A DNA stretch of 64,000 bases from an uncultured Corynebacterium sp. (GCF_946998835.1 NZ_CAMQAZ010000009.1:22312-86311); one strand, 5' to 3'. Numbered from the stretch's first letter, positions 44,380-54,910 are shown. Numbers and translations are program-made. Notes: generated by a model from the letters alone, not told the origin.

Positions 44380-44424
44380 AACCACCCATTAGGGAAAGGT
44401 CGGGTGCGGTGGTTTCGCTTTTCT
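44380..44424 (+). terminator. Probable terminator after divIVA
   Basis: AACCACC (44380-44386) pairs with GGTGGTT (44408-44414), followed by TCGCTTTTCTTG. Confidence 0.55.
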
Positions 44425-44499
44425 TGACCCGATAACCGTCAGCAGGCTCAGTTCGGTCCGAGGTTGTAGCAGTTGGCTGTGACACTGCTATACTGACTG

Positions 44500-44757
44500 C
44501 ATTACGCGCAATGAGCCGGCCATCTCCGGGGAGCGTTTCGGAAGAACAGTCCAGTCGAAAACTGGGCTCAGTAGAACCGAACGGTTTGGCACCGTTACTA
44601 AGCCTTATTAAATAAGCGGGCTATCACGCCCAGACGCATGGTCTCTGTTCGCTGGGGCCGTTGTAAAGCGTGATGCCAAGCGGGGTGGTACCGCGCGAGA
44701 CTTCTCTTCAGCATCACACTGAATCGCTGAAGCCAGGGCACGCGTCCCCGTGGTGAG
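44500..44757 (+). ncRNA. T-box leader for ileS (tRNA-Ile responsive)
   Basis: The invariant T-box GGTGGTACCGCG lies at 44684-44695, with CGTCCCC further on as in classical T-boxes. Near the 5' end CCGG-CCATCT-CCGG (44516-44529) makes a short stem whose loop shows ATC (44522-44524), the isoleucine specifier. No terminator hairpin with a U-run precedes ileS; instead CGTCCCCGTGGTGAG surrounds the ribosome-binding site, so control is probably translational, as known for actinobacterial ileS leaders. Limits approximate. Confidence 0.88.
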
Positions 44758-44762
44758 TATTG

Positions 44763-47700
44763 ATGATGTTCGACCACGGAAGTGACGTAAAAACGGTGAC
44801 TAATTCGAACGAAGTAAACGCCTCTGCTGAGGCCACTCCGGCAGGTGGCGCGTACCCACGCACCGCTGACTTTGGCAAGTACACCTCGAGCCCGAAGTTC
44901 CCGGAACTCGAAGAAAAGGTTCTGGAGTACTGGGGCAAGGACAATACTTTCCAGGCCTCGATTGATCAGCGCGAAGGTGCTGACGAGTACGTTTTTTATG
45001 ATGGCCCGCCGTTCGCTAACGGTCTGCCGCACTACGGCCACCTGCTGACCGGTTACGTCAAGGACATTGTCCCGCGTTACAAGACCATGCGTGGTTACCA
45101 GGTTGGCCGTGTCTTTGGTTGGGACTGCCACGGGCTGCCGGCCGAGTTGGAGGCGGAGAAGCAGCTCGGTATTAAGGACAAGGGCCAGATTGAGGAAATG
45201 GGTCTGGCAAACTTCAACAAGTACTGCGCTGAGTCAGTACTGCGGTATGCCGGCGAGTGGAAGGAATATGTCACTCGTCAAGCGCGCTGGGTTGATTTCG
45301 ACGGCGGCTACAAGACCATGGACATGAGTTACATGGAGTCCGTGATCTGGGCTTTCAAGGAACTCTACAACAAGGGCCTGGTCTACCAGGGATTCCGCGT
45401 GCTGCCGTATTCCTGGGCTGAGCACACTCCGCTGTCCAACCAGGAGACCCGCCTGGATGACTCCTACAAGATGCGCCAGGACCCGACCCTGACCGTCACC
45501 TTCCCGTTCACCGGTGCCAAGTCCGGTTCCGCAGCGGAGAAGACCCTGGCGGATAACCCGGTGCTCGCTGACACCTCGGCTATCGCCTGGACCACCACGC
45601 CGTGGACACTGCCGTCCAACCTCGGTCTCGCTGTGAACCCGAAGGTCACTTACTCCGTAGTTAAGGTCGGCGAGGACTCTTCTGTGCCGGAGTTTGCGGG
45701 CAAGAACTTCCTGCTGGCAGAGGCGCTGATTGGTGCCTACGCCAAGGAGTTGGGCAAGGAACACGAGGTCGTAGCCACCTTCACTGGCGCTGACCTGGAA
45801 GGCCTGACCTACCAGCCGATCTTCGACTATTTCGCAGATCACCCGAACGCTTTCCAAATCATGGTCGCCGACTACGTCACCACCGAGGACGGCACCGGTG
45901 TCGTCCACCAGGCCCCGGCCTTCGGTGAAGACGATATGAACACCTGTAACGAATATGGCATTGATGTCATCATTCCGGTGGACATGGACGGCAAGTTCAC
46001 CTCTCAGGTGCCGGAATACCAGGGCAAGCTGGTCTTCGACGCTAACAAGGACATCATCCGTGACCTGAAGGCCGCTGGCCGCGTCATCCAGCACCGCACC
46101 ATCGAACACTCCTACCCGCACTCCTGGCGTTCGGGCGAGCCGCTGATCTACATGGCGCTGCCGAGCTGGTTTGTGTCTGTGACCAAGATCCGCGAGCGCA
46201 TGGTGGAGCTCAACCACGACCAGATCGAGTGGATGCCGGAGCACGTCCGCGACGGACAGTTCGGCAAGTGGCTCGAAGGCGCACGCGACTGGAACATCTC
46301 CCGCACCCGCTACTGGGGTTCACCGATTCCGGTATGGGTCTCCGACAACGACGAGTACCCGCGTGTCGACGTCTACGGTTCCCTCGACGAGCTGGAGGCG
46401 GACTTCGGCGTTCGCCCGACCACGCTGCACCGCCCGGAGATTGACGAGCTCGTTCGCCCGAACCCGGATGACCCGACCGGTAAGTCCATGATGCGCCGTG
46501 TCCCAGACGTCCTGGATGTCTGGTTCGACTCCGGTTCCATGCCGTTTGCGCAGTTCCACTACCCGTTTGAGAACAAGGAGTGGTTCGAGTCCCACGCACC
46601 GGCCGACTTCATTGTGGAGTACATCGGCCAGTCCCGCGGCTGGTTCTACCTGCTCCACGTCCTGTCGGTGGCACTGTTCGACCGCCCGGCGTTCAAGAAG
46701 GTCGTCGCCCACGGCATCGTGCTGGGTGATGACGGCAACAAGATGAGTAAGTCCAAGCGCAACTACCCGGACGTCAACGAGGTCTTCGACCGCGACGGCT
46801 CCGACGCCATGCGCTGGTTCCTCATGTCCAGCCCGATTCTGCGCGGCGGCAACCTGATCGTCACCGAGCAGGGCATCCGCGAGGGCGTACGCCAGGCACT
46901 GCTGCCGATGTGGAACGCATACTCGTTCCTGCAGCTCTACGCCTCCAAGCCGGCCGAGTGGTCGGTGGACTCGGACAACATCCTGGACAAGTACATCCTG
47001 GCCAAACTCGCAGCGACCGTCCGTGCTGTCACAGAGTGCCTGGACAACACCGACATTGCTGCCGCCACCGACGAGGTCCGTCAGTTCTGTGACGCACTGA
47101 CCAACTGGTACGTGCGTCGCTCCCGTGACCGTTTCTGGGCCGGCGACGTAAAGCACCCAGAGGCATTCAACACCCTGTACACGGTGCTGGAGGTTCTCAC
47201 TCGCGTCGCAGCTCCGCTGCTGCCGATGGCTACCGAGGTCATCTGGCGTTCGCTCACCGGCGGCCGCTCGGTGCACCTGGAGGATTGGCCGGACGTCGAT
47301 AAGCTGCCGACCGATGACGAGCTCGTGGAGTCCATGGACATCGTCCGCAATGTCTGCTCGGCAACGTCGCGTATCCGTAAGGCCAACCAGCTGCGCAACC
47401 GTCTGCCGCTGAAGAAGCTGACGATGGCATTCCCGGATGCCGAGCGTCTGCGTGAGTACACCGACATCGTCTCCTCCGAGGTCAACGTCGACGAGGTGGA
47501 GTTCACCTCTGACGTCGATTCGGTGGGGCGCTTCGAGGTTTCCGTCAACGCCCGAGTAGCCGGCCCTCGCCTGGGCAAGGACGTCCAGAAGGTCATCAAG
47601 GCTGTGAAGTCCGGCAACTACGAAGTTGTCGACGGCGCGGTCGTGGCCGATGGCATTCCGCTGCAGGAGGGCGAGTACACCCGCAACCTGGTAGCTATCT

Positions 47701-48023
47701 CGCCGGACTCCACCGCTGAGGTCGACGGCGTCAACGGACTGGTCGTGCTCGACACCGAACTCGACGAGGATTTGGAGTCCCGCGGCTGGGCAGCTGACCG
47801 CATCCGTGGTCTCCAGGATGCCCGCAAGAACGCTGGCCTCGAGGTCACCGACCGCATTTCGGTGAAGCTGCAGGTGCCGGCCGAGCGCGAGGAGTGGGCC
47901 AACCGCCACGCCGACCTTATCGCCCGTGAGGTTCTCGCGACTGCTTTCGAGGTCGTCGCTGGTGGAGAATCGCTGCGCTACGACGTGGCGGACGGCTGCT
48001 CGGCGGACATTGCCAAGCAGTAG
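44763..48023 (+). CDS. ileS: Isoleucyl-tRNA synthetase
   Basis: Class Ia synthetase charging tRNA-Ile, with an editing domain. HIGH-type motif as [16 protein letters not shown], editing-domain [11 protein letters not shown], the [15 protein letters not shown] region, and [11 protein letters not shown] near residue 660. 1086 residues from ATG 44763; TTG 44760, ATG 44766 and GTG 44796 are other possible starts, and GTGGTGAG 5 nt before 44763 favours the first ATG. Regulated by the T-box upstream. dinB begins 15 bp after its stop. Confidence 0.95.
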   Translation: MMFDHGSDVKTVTNSNEVNASAEATPAGGAYPRTADFGKYTSSPKFPELEEKVLEYWGKDNTFQASIDQREGADEYVFYDGPPFANGLPHYGHLLTGYVKDIVPRYKTMRGYQVGRVFGWDCHGLPAELEAEKQLGIKDKGQIEEMGLANFNKYCAESVLRYAGEWKEYVTRQARWVDFDGGYKTMDMSYMESVIWAFKELYNKGLVYQGFRVLPYSWAEHTPLSNQETRLDDSYKMRQDPTLTVTFPFTGAKSGSAAEKTLADNPVLADTSAIAWTTTPWTLPSNLGLAVNPKVTYSVVKVGEDSSVPEFAGKNFLLAEALIGAYAKELGKEHEVVATFTGADLEGLTYQPIFDYFADHPNAFQIMVADYVTTEDGTGVVHQAPAFGEDDMNTCNEYGIDVIIPVDMDGKFTSQVPEYQGKLVFDANKDIIRDLKAAGRVIQHRTIEHSYPHSWRSGEPLIYMALPSWFVSVTKIRERMVELNHDQIEWMPEHVRDGQFGKWLEGARDWNISRTRYWGSPIPVWVSDNDEYPRVDVYGSLDELEADFGVRPTTLHRPEIDELVRPNPDDPTGKSMMRRVPDVLDVWFDSGSMPFAQFHYPFENKEWFESHAPADFIVEYIGQSRGWFYLLHVLSVALFDRPAFKKVVAHGIVLGDDGNKMSKSKRNYPDVNEVFDRDGSDAMRWFLMSSPILRGGNLIVTEQGIREGVRQALLPMWNAYSFLQLYASKPAEWSVDSDNILDKYILAKLAATVRAVTECLDNTDIAAATDEVRQFCDALTNWYVRRSRDRFWAGDVKHPEAFNTLYTVLEVLTRVAAPLLPMATEVIWRSLTGGRSVHLEDWPDVDKLPTDDELVESMDIVRNVCSATSRIRKANQLRNRLPLKKLTMAFPDAERLREYTDIVSSEVNVDEVEFTSDVDSVGRFEVSVNARVAGPRLGKDVQKVIKAVKSGNYEVVDGAVVADGIPLQEGEYTRNLVAISPDSTAEVDGVNGLVVLDTELDEDLESRGWAADRIRGLQDARKNAGLEVTDRISVKLQVPAEREEWANRHADLIAREVLATAFEVVAGGESLRYDVADGCSADIAKQ

Positions 48024-48038
48024 GGGAGAGTAATCTCA

Positions 48039-49508
48039 ATGCCGACATCAGGGCGGTGGGTTCTGCACATCGACATGGACGCCTTCTTCGCGTCCGTCGA
48101 GCAGCTCACCCGCCCGACTCTGCGCGGGCGACCGGTTCTCGTCGGCGGACTGGGCGGTCGAGGTGTCGTCGCTGGTGCCTCCTATGAAGCCCGCGTGTAT
48201 GGAGCCCACTCGGCCATGCCGATGGCCCGGGCGCGCCGGCTCATGCCACCGACCGCAGTGACAGTCAGCGCACGCAAAGGCATTTACGGGCCGGTATCGC
48301 GTCGCGTGTTCTCTGTCATTCGCGAGCGCGTGCCCGTGGTCGAACAACTCAGCGTCGATGAGGCTTTCATGGAACCCGAAGAGCTGCAGGGGGCCTCTAT
48401 GGAGGAGGTTATTGCCTGGGCGGAGCAACTGCGGACAGATATTCGGCGGGAGACCGGTTTGGCCTCGTCGATAGGCGCGGGCGCGGGCAAGCAGTACGCG
48501 AAAATTGCGTCCGGCCTGGCGAAACCCGATGGCGTGTACGTGCTGGATCCCGCACGCAACCACGAACTGTTGCACCCGTTGCCGGTGGAGAAGCTCTGGG
48601 GCATTGGCCCTGTCACCGCTGCGAAGCTGCACATGATGGGCGTGGAGACAATCGGAGATTTCGCCGCCATGTCCCAGCGCGATGTCGAGGTATCGCTGAC
48701 ATCCAAGACCGGTGTGATGCTGTGGCAGCTGGCGCAGGGGAGAGATGACCGGCCGGTCAAGGAGCGCGATGTCGCCAAGTCTGTATCGGCGGAGTACACC
48801 TATCCTGAGGATCTGGAGTCGCAGGCCCAGCTCCACGCCGCCGTCGATCGCGCAGGTGAGTCCGCTTTTCGACGGCTCAAGAAAGATGGCCGTGGTGCGC
48901 GCACTATCACGTGCAAGGTGCGTCTGTCGGACTTGAGTATCCATACCCGGTCCGAGACACTCGCCTACGCCACACAGGACTTCGACACCCTTATGGCCGT
49001 CGCCCATCGCATCGCGTTCACACCCGCGGAGATTGGACCGGTGCGTTTGGTTGGCGTTGGTTTCTCCGGTTTAGATTCGCACCTGCAAGAGGTGCTGTTT
49101 CCCGAACTCGACCGCACTATCACCGTCGAAGATCGGGTACCGGCACCTGCGCTTTCCGACGCTCCCGCCGGCCTCGTCGAGCTATCTGGAACTGGTGCGC
49201 TGCCGACTGTTCGGCTGTCCGACTCTAAATGGGTACCCACCTCGGATGTTCACCACAGCGAGTATGGCCATGGTTGGGTGCAGGGATCCGGGCATGGGAT
49301 TGTGACCGTCCGTTTTGAAAGCCGCACCAGCGGGCCTGGGCGCATGATCACTCTGAAGGAGGACGACTCGGAACTGCGTCCGTGCTCCGCGGTATGCAGC
49401 CTGGACTGGCCAGAGTGGTTGGCTTCCGATGAAGAAGCTGCACTTGACTTGCCGCAACCTGAGCGCGAAAGCGAAGACGATGACGGCCCCGACGCGGATG
49501 CGGTTTAA
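48039..49508 (+). CDS. dinB: DNA polymerase IV (Y family)
   Basis: Error-prone translesion polymerase. HIDMDAFFASVEQL carries the first catalytic Asp pair, SVDEAFMEPEE the second acidic pair, and YEARVYGAHSAMPM is the finger motif. Helix-hairpin-helix region LWGIGPVTAAKLHMMGVETIGDF. 489 residues, longer than usual because of an acidic C-terminal tail (ERESEDDDGPDADAV). No LexA box is visible; it follows ileS by 15 bp and is probably co-transcribed with it. Confidence 0.94.
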   Translation: MPTSGRWVLHIDMDAFFASVEQLTRPTLRGRPVLVGGLGGRGVVAGASYEARVYGAHSAMPMARARRLMPPTAVTVSARKGIYGPVSRRVFSVIRERVPVVEQLSVDEAFMEPEELQGASMEEVIAWAEQLRTDIRRETGLASSIGAGAGKQYAKIASGLAKPDGVYVLDPARNHELLHPLPVEKLWGIGPVTAAKLHMMGVETIGDFAAMSQRDVEVSLTSKTGVMLWQLAQGRDDRPVKERDVAKSVSAEYTYPEDLESQAQLHAAVDRAGESAFRRLKKDGRGARTITCKVRLSDLSIHTRSETLAYATQDFDTLMAVAHRIAFTPAEIGPVRLVGVGFSGLDSHLQEVLFPELDRTITVEDRVPAPALSDAPAGLVELSGTGALPTVRLSDSKWVPTSDVHHSEYGHGWVQGSGHGIVTVRFESRTSGPGRMITLKEDDSELRPCSAVCSLDWPEWLASDEEAALDLPQPERESEDDDGPDADAV

Positions 49509-49530
49509 TTCGAGGCTGCTGATCTGTCCG

Positions 49531-49536
49531 TAGACT
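49531..49536 (+). promoter_or_regulatory. -10 box of the acetyltransferase gene (leaderless)
   Basis: TAGACT ends 8 nt before ATG 49545. Confidence 0.5.
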
Positions 49537-49544
49537 AGGACTCT

Positions 49545-50210
49545 ATGACTACCGAATCCCGGATTGCAGAGCTCGAGGCAGCCCGCCGCCCCTCGCTGCG
49601 CAACGCAGATCGAGATCCGAATCCGTCGACCACTCTTCCCGACGACGGTTTGGACAATCGGCAACGGATGCTGGCGGGGCAGTGGTATATCGCCGATCAT
49701 CCGGAGTCGCAGGCTCTGAATGCGCGGATTGGGCAGGTTGCGGCTGAGTTTGAGAAAACATTTCACGAGGACCAGCAGGCAGCGCAACAGGTGCTGGCGC
49801 CTGTTTTGGGCTCTTTTGGAGACAACAGTACCGTCCGCCCGCCGGTCTACCTCGACTACGGCGACAACGTCCACATTGGCAACAATGTTTTCATCAACTT
49901 TGGACTCACCGCACTCGACGTGGTGAAGGTGACAATTTGCGACTACGCGCAGCTCGGCCCCAATGTGCAGCTGCTACCGCCAGTGCACCCGCTAGGTGCC
50001 GAGGCCCGCTCCGCTTACCTGGAGTCTGGAGATGAAATCATCATCGGCCGCAACGCCTGGATTGGTGGCGGCGCCATCATCCTGGGCGGTGTACACGTCG
50101 GCGACAATTCCGTGGTCGCCGCAGGTGCCGTGGTGACTAAGGACGTTCCCGAGGGCGTAGTCGTGGCGGGCAACCCGGCAAAGATTATCCGCATTATCGA
50201 CGCGGATTAG
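49545..50210 (+). CDS. Sugar O-acetyltransferase, LacA/NodL/Maa family
   Basis: A 221-residue left-handed beta-helix acetyltransferase using acetyl-CoA on a sugar or galactoside hydroxyl. The N-terminal maltose-acetyltransferase domain has RQRMLAGQWYIADHPESQ; hexapeptide repeats run from DNVHIGNNVFINFG through LLPPVHPLG (catalytic His) to NAWIGGGAIILGGVHVGDNSVVAAGAVV and the typical ending VVAGNPAKIIR. The N-terminal 35 residues are an extra hydrophilic stretch. Its stop is shared with the convergent asparaginase gene (TTAG 50207-50210). Confidence 0.88.
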   Translation: MTTESRIAELEAARRPSLRNADRDPNPSTTLPDDGLDNRQRMLAGQWYIADHPESQALNARIGQVAAEFEKTFHEDQQAAQQVLAPVLGSFGDNSTVRPPVYLDYGDNVHIGNNVFINFGLTALDVVKVTICDYAQLGPNVQLLPPVHPLGAEARSAYLESGDEIIIGRNAWIGGGAIILGGVHVGDNSVVAAGAVVTKDVPEGVVVAGNPAKIIRIIDAD

Positions 50211-51202
50211 AACAGCGTCTGCGGATGCACATTCGCGGCCAACGCCGCCGCGAGAATGATGCGCGCCTGCGGTGCGTGCACGCAACCAGCATTAATCACA
50301 CCGTGCCGAGCCAGTGTCGCACCACCGCCGGCACCGCCGTAGCTGGCGTGGACATCACCACGCGGCACGCGAGTTGCCATCACGACGGGCACATCAGCGG
50401 CAATAGCCCGGTCGATGGCGGCGGCAAACGAATCGGAGACATTGCCCGCTCCCAGGCCTTCTACGATAATGCCGCGCGCACCGGCGGCGACTGCTGCGTC
50501 CAGCAGCGATCCATCTGCACCTAAGTACGCGGGGACAATTTCTACCTTCGAGTTCTCTAAAGCCGTCAGAGGTAGTGGCTCCGGTCGAACCGGCTCCTCC
50601 GGGGCATTAGTAGCAAAAGCCAGGGGATCGGTGGTGTGCCATTTCGTCGCTCCGCGCACAGGTAGGACGGCGTGACCAAACACAATAAGAACGCCAATTC
50701 CCTGCGCAGAGGCATCGGAAGCAATGGTCACGGCCTCAAAGAGGTTGCCGGGGCCGTCGGTTTCGGGATGGTCGTAAGGAAGTTGTGCACCAGTAAAGAC
50801 AACAGGACGCGAGTCAGCATGGAAAATATCGGCAGCCATGGCCGTTTCCTCCATCGTGTCCGTGCCATGAGTGACGACGACACCGTCCACGGAGTCGTCG
50901 TCAAGCGCCTCGTGAATTGCGGCGAGAATGTCGTCGACATCACGGAGTGTGAGACTCGACGAATCCAGCGCGCCGAGCTCACGGACTTCCAGCTCCACCA
51001 TGCCCTCGGGGTAACGCTGCGCGACCGCCGCGACGAGCTCCGCGCCCGAAATAGTGGGAGTCAGCGCACCGTTTCGGTCAGTGGTGCAGGCGATGGTGCC
51101 GCCAGTGGTGATGACAACGATTCGGCGAGGGCTGGCCGTGGTCCCAGTGGTGGATGAGCTGGCTGGGGCTGAGTGCGGTGTGGTGGAATCCTGTGTCGAC
51201 AT
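50207..51202 (-). CDS. ansA: L-asparaginase
   Basis: Hydrolyses L-asparagine to aspartate and ammonia. The first Thr site is in VITTGGTIACTTD, the second in VVTHGTDTMEETA, with SSLTLRDVDDI between. C-terminal GNVSDSFAAAIDRAI fits the family. 331 residues from ATG 51202; a -10 box (TAAGAT, minus strand) lies 7 nt upstream, which rejects the start three codons earlier. No signal peptide, so it is probably cytoplasmic. Confidence 0.92.
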   Translation of the reverse strand: MSTQDSTTPHSAPASSSTTGTTASPRRIVVITTGGTIACTTDRNGALTPTISGAELVAAVAQRYPEGMVELEVRELGALDSSSLTLRDVDDILAAIHEALDDDSVDGVVVTHGTDTMEETAMAADIFHADSRPVVFTGAQLPYDHPETDGPGNLFEAVTIASDASAQGIGVLIVFGHAVLPVRGATKWHTTDPLAFATNAPEEPVRPEPLPLTALENSKVEIVPAYLGADGSLLDAAVAAGARGIIVEGLGAGNVSDSFAAAIDRAIAADVPVVMATRVPRGDVHASYGGAGGGATLARHGVINAGCVHAPQARIILAAALAANVHPQTLF

Positions 51203-51209
51203 GTCCACC

Positions 51210-51215
51210 ATCTTA
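51210..51215 (-). promoter_or_regulatory. -10 box of ansA (leaderless)
   Basis: TAAGAT on the minus strand ends 7 nt before ATG 51202. Confidence 0.45.
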
Positions 51216-51302
51216 CCCAGGCGATGTTTTGGCCTTGTGTAGGATTATAGAAAGAGTGAAGCCAGCGAATCTTCACGCAGATTCTATTGGAGTAGTGCAA
51301 CT

Positions 51303-52070
51303 ATGAGAGTCTCCTGCAACCAGCGCATCAGCGGCCCTCGCTGGCGCACAGCGCGCGGTGTGACAGTAGCGACGATGATCTCCGTCAGCGCACTCGGGCT
51401 CGCAGCCTGCGGTGGCGGCGATTCGGCGGCACCGACAACCGAGTCGAAAACGTCTACGTCGGCTGAACCCGTCATCATGCTGCCGACTCGCACAGAGCTT
51501 AACGACGTCCTCGCACGCCTGATTAATCCCGATTTACCAATCGAGGAAAAGGCTCTGACCATCGAGGACGGCGATAAGGCCGGTGATTTCTTCGACCTAG
51601 TTACAGATAGCGCCGCGAAGCAGGAAATCAGCTTCGATGTGATTGATCCCATTACTCCTGGTTTTTCCACAAAGGCAGCTGTCGCCGGCGTCAATATCCT
51701 CCGCCCAGCGGAAGAACCGATGCTGGTGGAACAGGTGGACTTCATTTACCGAGATGGGCGTTGGATGCTGAGCAAGGAATGGGCTTGCAACCTGGCATCG
51801 ACACTTGACCCAGAGCACAAGCCTGGGTTCTGTCTCGCGCCGGGCGAGACTCCGCCGCCACCTCCGCCGCCGGAGGAAGAAGCGCCTGTTGAGGAAGCCC
51901 CGGCCCCGGTTGAGGAACCAGCACCGGCTCCGCCTCCTGAACCACCGGCTGAGGAGGTTCCGCCACCGCCACCTCCGCCACCGGCTGAGGAGGTTCCGCC
52001 TCCACCGCCGCCACCGCCGGCTCCGGCCGAGGACGCGCCGCCTCCGCCTCCGCCACCATCGCCGGCTTAG
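51303..52070 (+). CDS. Secreted lipoprotein, MTB12-like domain with Pro-rich tail
   Basis: A 255-residue exported protein. Arg-rich N-terminus, hydrophobic core and lipobox LGLAACGGG. The folded part (TRTELNDVLARLINPDLPIEE ... EQVDFIYRDGRWMLSKEWACNLA) resembles the C-terminal domain of the mycobacterial low-molecular-weight antigen MTB12. The last 75 residues are an extreme Pro/Glu tail with the repeat PPAEEVPPPPPP, probably spanning the cell wall. GGAG lies about 11 nt before ATG 51303. Function unknown. Confidence 0.78.
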   Translation: MRVSCNQRISGPRWRTARGVTVATMISVSALGLAACGGGDSAAPTTESKTSTSAEPVIMLPTRTELNDVLARLINPDLPIEEKALTIEDGDKAGDFFDLVTDSAAKQEISFDVIDPITPGFSTKAAVAGVNILRPAEEPMLVEQVDFIYRDGRWMLSKEWACNLASTLDPEHKPGFCLAPGETPPPPPPPEEEAPVEEAPAPVEEPAPAPPPEPPAEEVPPPPPPPPAEEVPPPPPPPPAPAEDAPPPPPPPSPA

Positions 52071-52126
52071 CCGCCATCGGACCAGGCATCACAGCCTAGC
52101 CCGGTCGGGTGCACTGGCTACGCAAT

Positions 52127-52199
52127 AGAAAGTGACCTAGTTCATGGCAGTTCCGCCCATATTTTGGGCAGAAAAGTGCTATAAACTAGGTCACTTTCT
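52127..52199. terminator. Bidirectional terminator-like long inverted repeat
   Basis: AGAAAGTGACCTAGTT (52127-52142) and AACTAGGTCACTTTCT (52184-52199) are perfect 16-bp arms around a 41-nt loop that holds a second hairpin, GCCCA-TATTT-TGGGC. It lies between two convergent genes. Confidence 0.75.
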
Positions 52200-52240
52200 T
52201 ATCTTCTAACCTTGCGAGGACCCCAGATGTTCTTCGCGAT

Positions 52241-53269
52241 CTACTTCTTCGACCCGCTGCCGTCCTTAAACTCCAGCCCACGATGGGTCTGCTGCGTGAT
52301 ACGCACATCGGAGCTGCCATCCCCGTAGGTCACGGAGGTAACAAAGTCGATGTTGCCCTTCACCGGCAGGGGCTTGGTCAGGTCGATGGTTACGCGATCA
52401 GCGAGCATCTCAGTCGTCGATTCAACAACCTTCAGTGCACCGTCGCCACCGGTGTCCAGCTCAGTGACGGTCGGCACCTGCTTGACATCGACCTTCAAAT
52501 TAACAATGTCGCCCTCCCGGCTCAGCAGGGTATAGGTCACCTTCTGCGTCATCGTGGTTTGACCCTCGACTTCGCTTTCTACTGTCCAAGTTGCATCGGT
52601 GCCGATGTCCTCGGTGGGGAAAATAATCGGCACTGAATGCAGCTGCTGCAAGGCCATCTCTACGCCGGCTCGAGCGGTGTCGGTCGCCTTCTCCGGCGCG
52701 CCCAGCTTCAGTCCCTTGACCTCGCCCGCAGGCGTAGTCGATGAGTCAGAGATGAATCCCCGCGCGGTAGCGATATCCTCGTTGAGCTCATCGTTGGAGC
52801 CGTGGGGCTCACCCACCTCGGAAGTCACCACTCGGGTGTCGTTATCGCTAGTAACAGTACTGGTCAGGGGAATCTCCAGTCGCGTGTCCGGGAAAGTCTG
52901 GTCGCTGTCGGCGTTCCCACCTCGTTGTGCGAAGCCCTGCGTGACTGCCACAGTCGACTCCTGCTCGGCACCGTCGTCCTTCCAGCGCACGCTCGCCAGC
53001 TCACCGCTACCAGCATTGGTCAGCTCAACCTTGGGGCTAGCGATATCGACAGGCTGCGTCTCCACCGCGCTTTCCGACGAGCACGCGGCCAGCGACATCA
53101 CAGTGCTAGCGGCAACAACTGCGGTGCCGAACCTTGCCGCCAGGCCACGCTTGGTGTGACCAGCTCGGTCGCGAGAGCAAGGTCGACGGAACCACGGGGA
53201 GGTGGGGTCTCCTGGACGTCGTAAAGCGGAAGGGGACGGAACAAACTGGGATTGGAAACGTCGAGTCAC
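52241..53269 (-). CDS. Putative secreted lipoprotein of unknown function
   Basis: A 342-residue protein with a lipobox in VMSLAACSSES preceded by a hydrophobic stretch (GTAVVAASTVM) and a basic N-terminus that is long for a signal peptide. The body is acidic, Thr/Ser/Val-rich and beta-strand-like (TATWTVESEVEGQTTMTQKVTYTL); I recognise no catalytic motif. GTG 53269 is chosen for a TACGCT -10-like box 7 nt upstream; the frame is open to 53308. It may belong to an actinobacterial lipoprotein DUF family. Confidence 0.65.
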   Translation of the reverse strand: MTRRFQSQFVPSPSALRRPGDPTSPWFRRPCSRDRAGHTKRGLAARFGTAVVAASTVMSLAACSSESAVETQPVDIASPKVELTNAGSGELASVRWKDDGAEQESTVAVTQGFAQRGGNADSDQTFPDTRLEIPLTSTVTSDNDTRVVTSEVGEPHGSNDELNEDIATARGFISDSSTTPAGEVKGLKLGAPEKATDTARAGVEMALQQLHSVPIIFPTEDIGTDATWTVESEVEGQTTMTQKVTYTLLSREGDIVNLKVDVKQVPTVTELDTGGDGALKVVESTTEMLADRVTIDLTKPLPVKGNIDFVTSVTYGDGSSDVRITQQTHRGLEFKDGSGSKK

Positions 53270-53360
53270 ACCGGTTAGCGTACCGGTTTCGTGGTGGATA
53301 GGAACCACCCCGGGCGGTGTCAGTTGGCTGAATATGGGTTTGTTAGGTCATTATGGGACA

Positions 53361-53930
53361 GTGACTAAGAAGGAAACGAGGACATATTTCCCGCGGCGGG
53401 GGATTCTCGCGGCGGTTATTGTGTCAGTTGCGATTATCGATCAGCTGACCAAGATTATCGCTTTGAAAACTCTCGATGGTCGCCCTGCGGTGCAGGTCAT
53501 TGGTGATCTCTTTGAATTGCGGCTCGTTTTTAACCCTGGTGCGGCCTTCTCCTTCGGCACGAACGCCACCTGGGTTTTTACCACGTTGCAGCTGGTTTAC
53601 ATCCTGGCTGTGATGTACTTTTCGAATTGGCTGCGCAGTCCGGTATCGGCGACCGCTGCAGGGCTCATCGCCGGTGGTGCGCTGGGCAACCTCATTGACA
53701 GGCTATTTCGGGAACCTGGCTTTTATGTCGGCCACGTCGTTGATTTCCTGTCGGTGAAGGGTTTTGCCGTATTTAATATTGCGGACTCCGCGATAACCGT
53801 GGGCGTTATTATCCTCGTTATCTGGATGATTTTTTCCAAGGAGCCGGATCTCTTCGCCGATCAGATCGCAGCGGAGAAGAAATCTGCTCACAAGCATCAG
53901 AACCAGGCAGCGGAGGGAGGACAGCAGTGA
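53361..53930 (+). CDS. lspA: Lipoprotein signal peptidase (signal peptidase II)
   Basis: Aspartic protease in the membrane that cleaves prolipoprotein signal peptides. Four hydrophobic segments; conserved [25 protein letters not shown] (catalytic Asp) and VVDFLSV ... [13 protein letters not shown] (second Asp). 189 residues from GTG 53361; ATG 53334 is an alternative and neither has a strong ribosome-binding site. A Lys/His/Gln-rich C-terminal tail follows the last helix. Its TGA overlaps the rluD start by 4 bp. Confidence 0.92.
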   Translation: MTKKETRTYFPRRGILAAVIVSVAIIDQLTKIIALKTLDGRPAVQVIGDLFELRLVFNPGAAFSFGTNATWVFTTLQLVYILAVMYFSNWLRSPVSATAAGLIAGGALGNLIDRLFREPGFYVGHVVDFLSVKGFAVFNIADSAITVGVIILVIWMIFSKEPDLFADQIAAEKKSAHKHQNQAAEGGQQ

Positions 53931-54910
53931 CCGATAACGCAGTGAACGCAAATGCAGCGCTCGGAGGAGTACAACAGCCAGACCGAGAAACCCGACAGAT
54001 GCCGGTCCCACCTGGCTTGGCTGGTATGCGCGTCGATGCAGGCGTGGCTAAACTACTGGGGCTCTCGCGGACAGCGGTGGCTGACCTGGCAGCAGCGGGG
54101 GACATCACGGTCGATGGCGTGAGTGTTGGCAAGTCCGACCGACTGGAAGAAAATGCTTTTCTCTCGGTGCTGCTGCCGCCGGTGGAGAAGCCATTGGTGC
54201 CCAAAGAGGAACTCGTCGAGGGTATGGACGTGCTCTATCACGATTCCGATTTGGTAGCTGTGCACAAGCCTGTCGGGGTGGCTGCGCATCCGTCGGTCGG
54301 TTGGGAAGGACCAACTGTTATCGGCGGGCTGGCAGCTGCCGGGTTCCGCATTTCCACCTCCGGTCCGCCAGAGCGCAAGGGCATTGTGCATCGTCTGGAT
54401 GTCGGTACCTCAGGGGTGATGGTTGTCGCCTGCTCCGAGCGCGGCTACTCCGTGCTCAAGCGAGCTTTTAAAAATCGTGAGGTCTCGAAAACCTACCACG
54501 CCCTTGTGCAGGGACATCCGGATCCATTGTCGGGCACGATTGATGCGCCGATTGGCCGTCATCCCTCGGCAGGTTGGCGCTTCGCGGTCCGCCAGGATGG
54601 CAAGAATGCGGTGACACACTACGAAACTTTGGAGGCTTTCGCCCCGGCAACACTGCTGAAGGTGAACCTCGAGACCGGACGCACGCATCAGATTCGCGTG
54701 CATTTCTCCGCGCTCAATCACCCGTGCTGTGGCGATCCCATGTACGGCTCAGATCCGGCACTGTCTAAGCGGTTGGGGCTCAATCGCCAGTGGCTCCATG
54801 CGGTCTCCCTTGGATTCCACCATCCGGCAGATGGCCGCTGGATGGAAATCGAATGTCCATACCCAGACGATTTGAATCACGCTTTGGAAGTTTTGAGGCA
54901 GGGTGCATGA
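53927..54910 (+). CDS. rluD: 23S rRNA pseudouridine synthase, RluD type
   Basis: Isomerises uridines of 23S rRNA helix 69 by family. N-terminal S4 RNA-binding domain ([20 protein letters not shown]), catalytic [17 protein letters not shown] with the invariant Asp, and [19 protein letters not shown]. 327 residues. Overlaps lspA and the next gene by ATGA junctions, forming an operon. Confidence 0.93.
   Translation: MTDNAVNANAALGGVQQPDRETRQMPVPPGLAGMRVDAGVAKLLGLSRTAVADLAAAGDITVDGVSVGKSDRLEENAFLSVLLPPVEKPLVPKEELVEGMDVLYHDSDLVAVHKPVGVAAHPSVGWEGPTVIGGLAAAGFRISTSGPPERKGIVHRLDVGTSGVMVVACSERGYSVLKRAFKNREVSKTYHALVQGHPDPLSGTIDAPIGRHPSAGWRFAVRQDGKNAVTHYETLEAFAPATLLKVNLETGRTHQIRVHFSALNHPCCGDPMYGSDPALSKRLGLNRQWLHAVSLGFHHPADGRWMEIECPYPDDLNHALEVLRQGA

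Noticed and set aside
46320..47909. 529-codon minus-strand frame inside ileS
   Set aside because: Antisense shadow of the KMSKS-containing half of IleS; no start signal or recognisable domain.
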